Under the pieces are notes generated by a model. That model ran no database searches, was not told where the DNA came from, and worked only from the letters and a program-made list of their open reading frames with translations. A stretch of 5,026 bases of DNA, taken from the NCBI GenBank assembly GCA_022704925.1, contig JAKJFK010000132.1, positions 1 to 5,026 of the forward strand, in the 5' to 3' direction. A program made the translations under genes and the position numbers. Shown here one piece after another: positions 4,901 through 5,026 of this stretch. The first letter of the stretch is position 1. Every line of letters begins with the position of its first letter. This DNA is from a candidate division TA06 bacterium. GTDB lineage: Bacteria; Ratteibacteria; UBA8468; MWAK01.

Positions 4901-5026
4901 TCAGAAGATCCGCCGGAAGTTGTGGCAGTAAGGGCGCCGTCCGTTCCTGCCGTAGTAATCCTGGTGGTATTCCTCCGCCTTCCAGAAGACGGAGAGCGGC
5001 CGGATGCTGGTCGTCACCCGGTAACC
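4901..5026 (-). CDS. msrA: Peptide methionine sulfoxide reductase MsrA (C-terminal fragment, 5' end outside window)
   Basis: The minus-strand frame from the window edge to the TGA at 4903-4901 encodes 41 residues. It reads VTTSIRPLSVFWKAEEYHQD (fragment residues 4-23), then YYGRNGRRPYCHNFRRIF. The T-x-I-x-P, F-W-x-A-E-E-Y-H-Q-D-Y block and the later Y-C are the C-terminal signature of MsrA. This cytoplasmic enzyme reduces the S-epimer of methionine sulfoxide in oxidised proteins. The Cys of YC at fragment position 34 is placed where resolving cysteines occur in two-Cys MsrA enzymes. The catalytic GCFW motif would lie outside the window, so activity and any fusion to MsrB cannot be judged. The stop codon is 6 bases from that of the converging nitroreductase gene, leaving no space for a separate terminator. 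Confidence 0.9.
   Translation of the reverse strand, partial: GYRVTTSIRPLSVFWKAEEYHQDYYGRNGRRPYCHNFRRIF

Overview
The window is GC-rich bacterial chromosomal DNA with tight gene packing, Shine-Dalgarno-led starts and no phage, transposon, CRISPR or RNA-gene signature. A lipoprotein with a Cys-Gly mature N-terminus, a two-HRDC RNase D and a TspO homologue point to a diderm (Gram-negative type) bacterium. The lineage cannot be fixed from this sequence. A Desulfobacterota- or Acidobacteriota-like free-living organism would fit, but that is inference.

Layout: positions 1-3137 are three genes on the minus strand. In transcription order they are a DUF4382 surface lipoprotein (3137-1968), a 208-base structured gap, an RNase D gene (1759-596), and, 31 bases further on, a secreted protein of unknown function whose 3' end lies outside the window (564-1). 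Positions 3138-3588 form a divergent control region with one plausible sigma70-type promoter facing each way. From 3589 the plus strand carries tspO (3589-4074) and a SagB-type nitroreductase (4139-4894), 64 bases apart and probably co-transcribed. The nitroreductase runs tail-to-tail, with 6 bases between stops, into the 3' end of a minus-strand msrA (methionine sulfoxide reductase A), visible only for its last 41 codons.

How the genes may work together: TspO (a tetrapyrrole-binding membrane protein linked to oxidative stress), an FMN oxidoreductase and MsrA share a loose redox and stress theme. MsrA is on the opposite strand, so only tspO and the nitroreductase are operon candidates. RNase D and the secreted protein are close enough to share a transcript but have no obvious functional link.

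No clearly new multi-gene system is visible. The most unusual item is in the 1760-1967 gap: two overlapping, mutually exclusive hairpins ending in a T5 run. They look like a terminator or attenuator, but on the strand opposite to both flanking genes. The other points of interest are the uncharacterised secreted protein and the structured leader of tspO.
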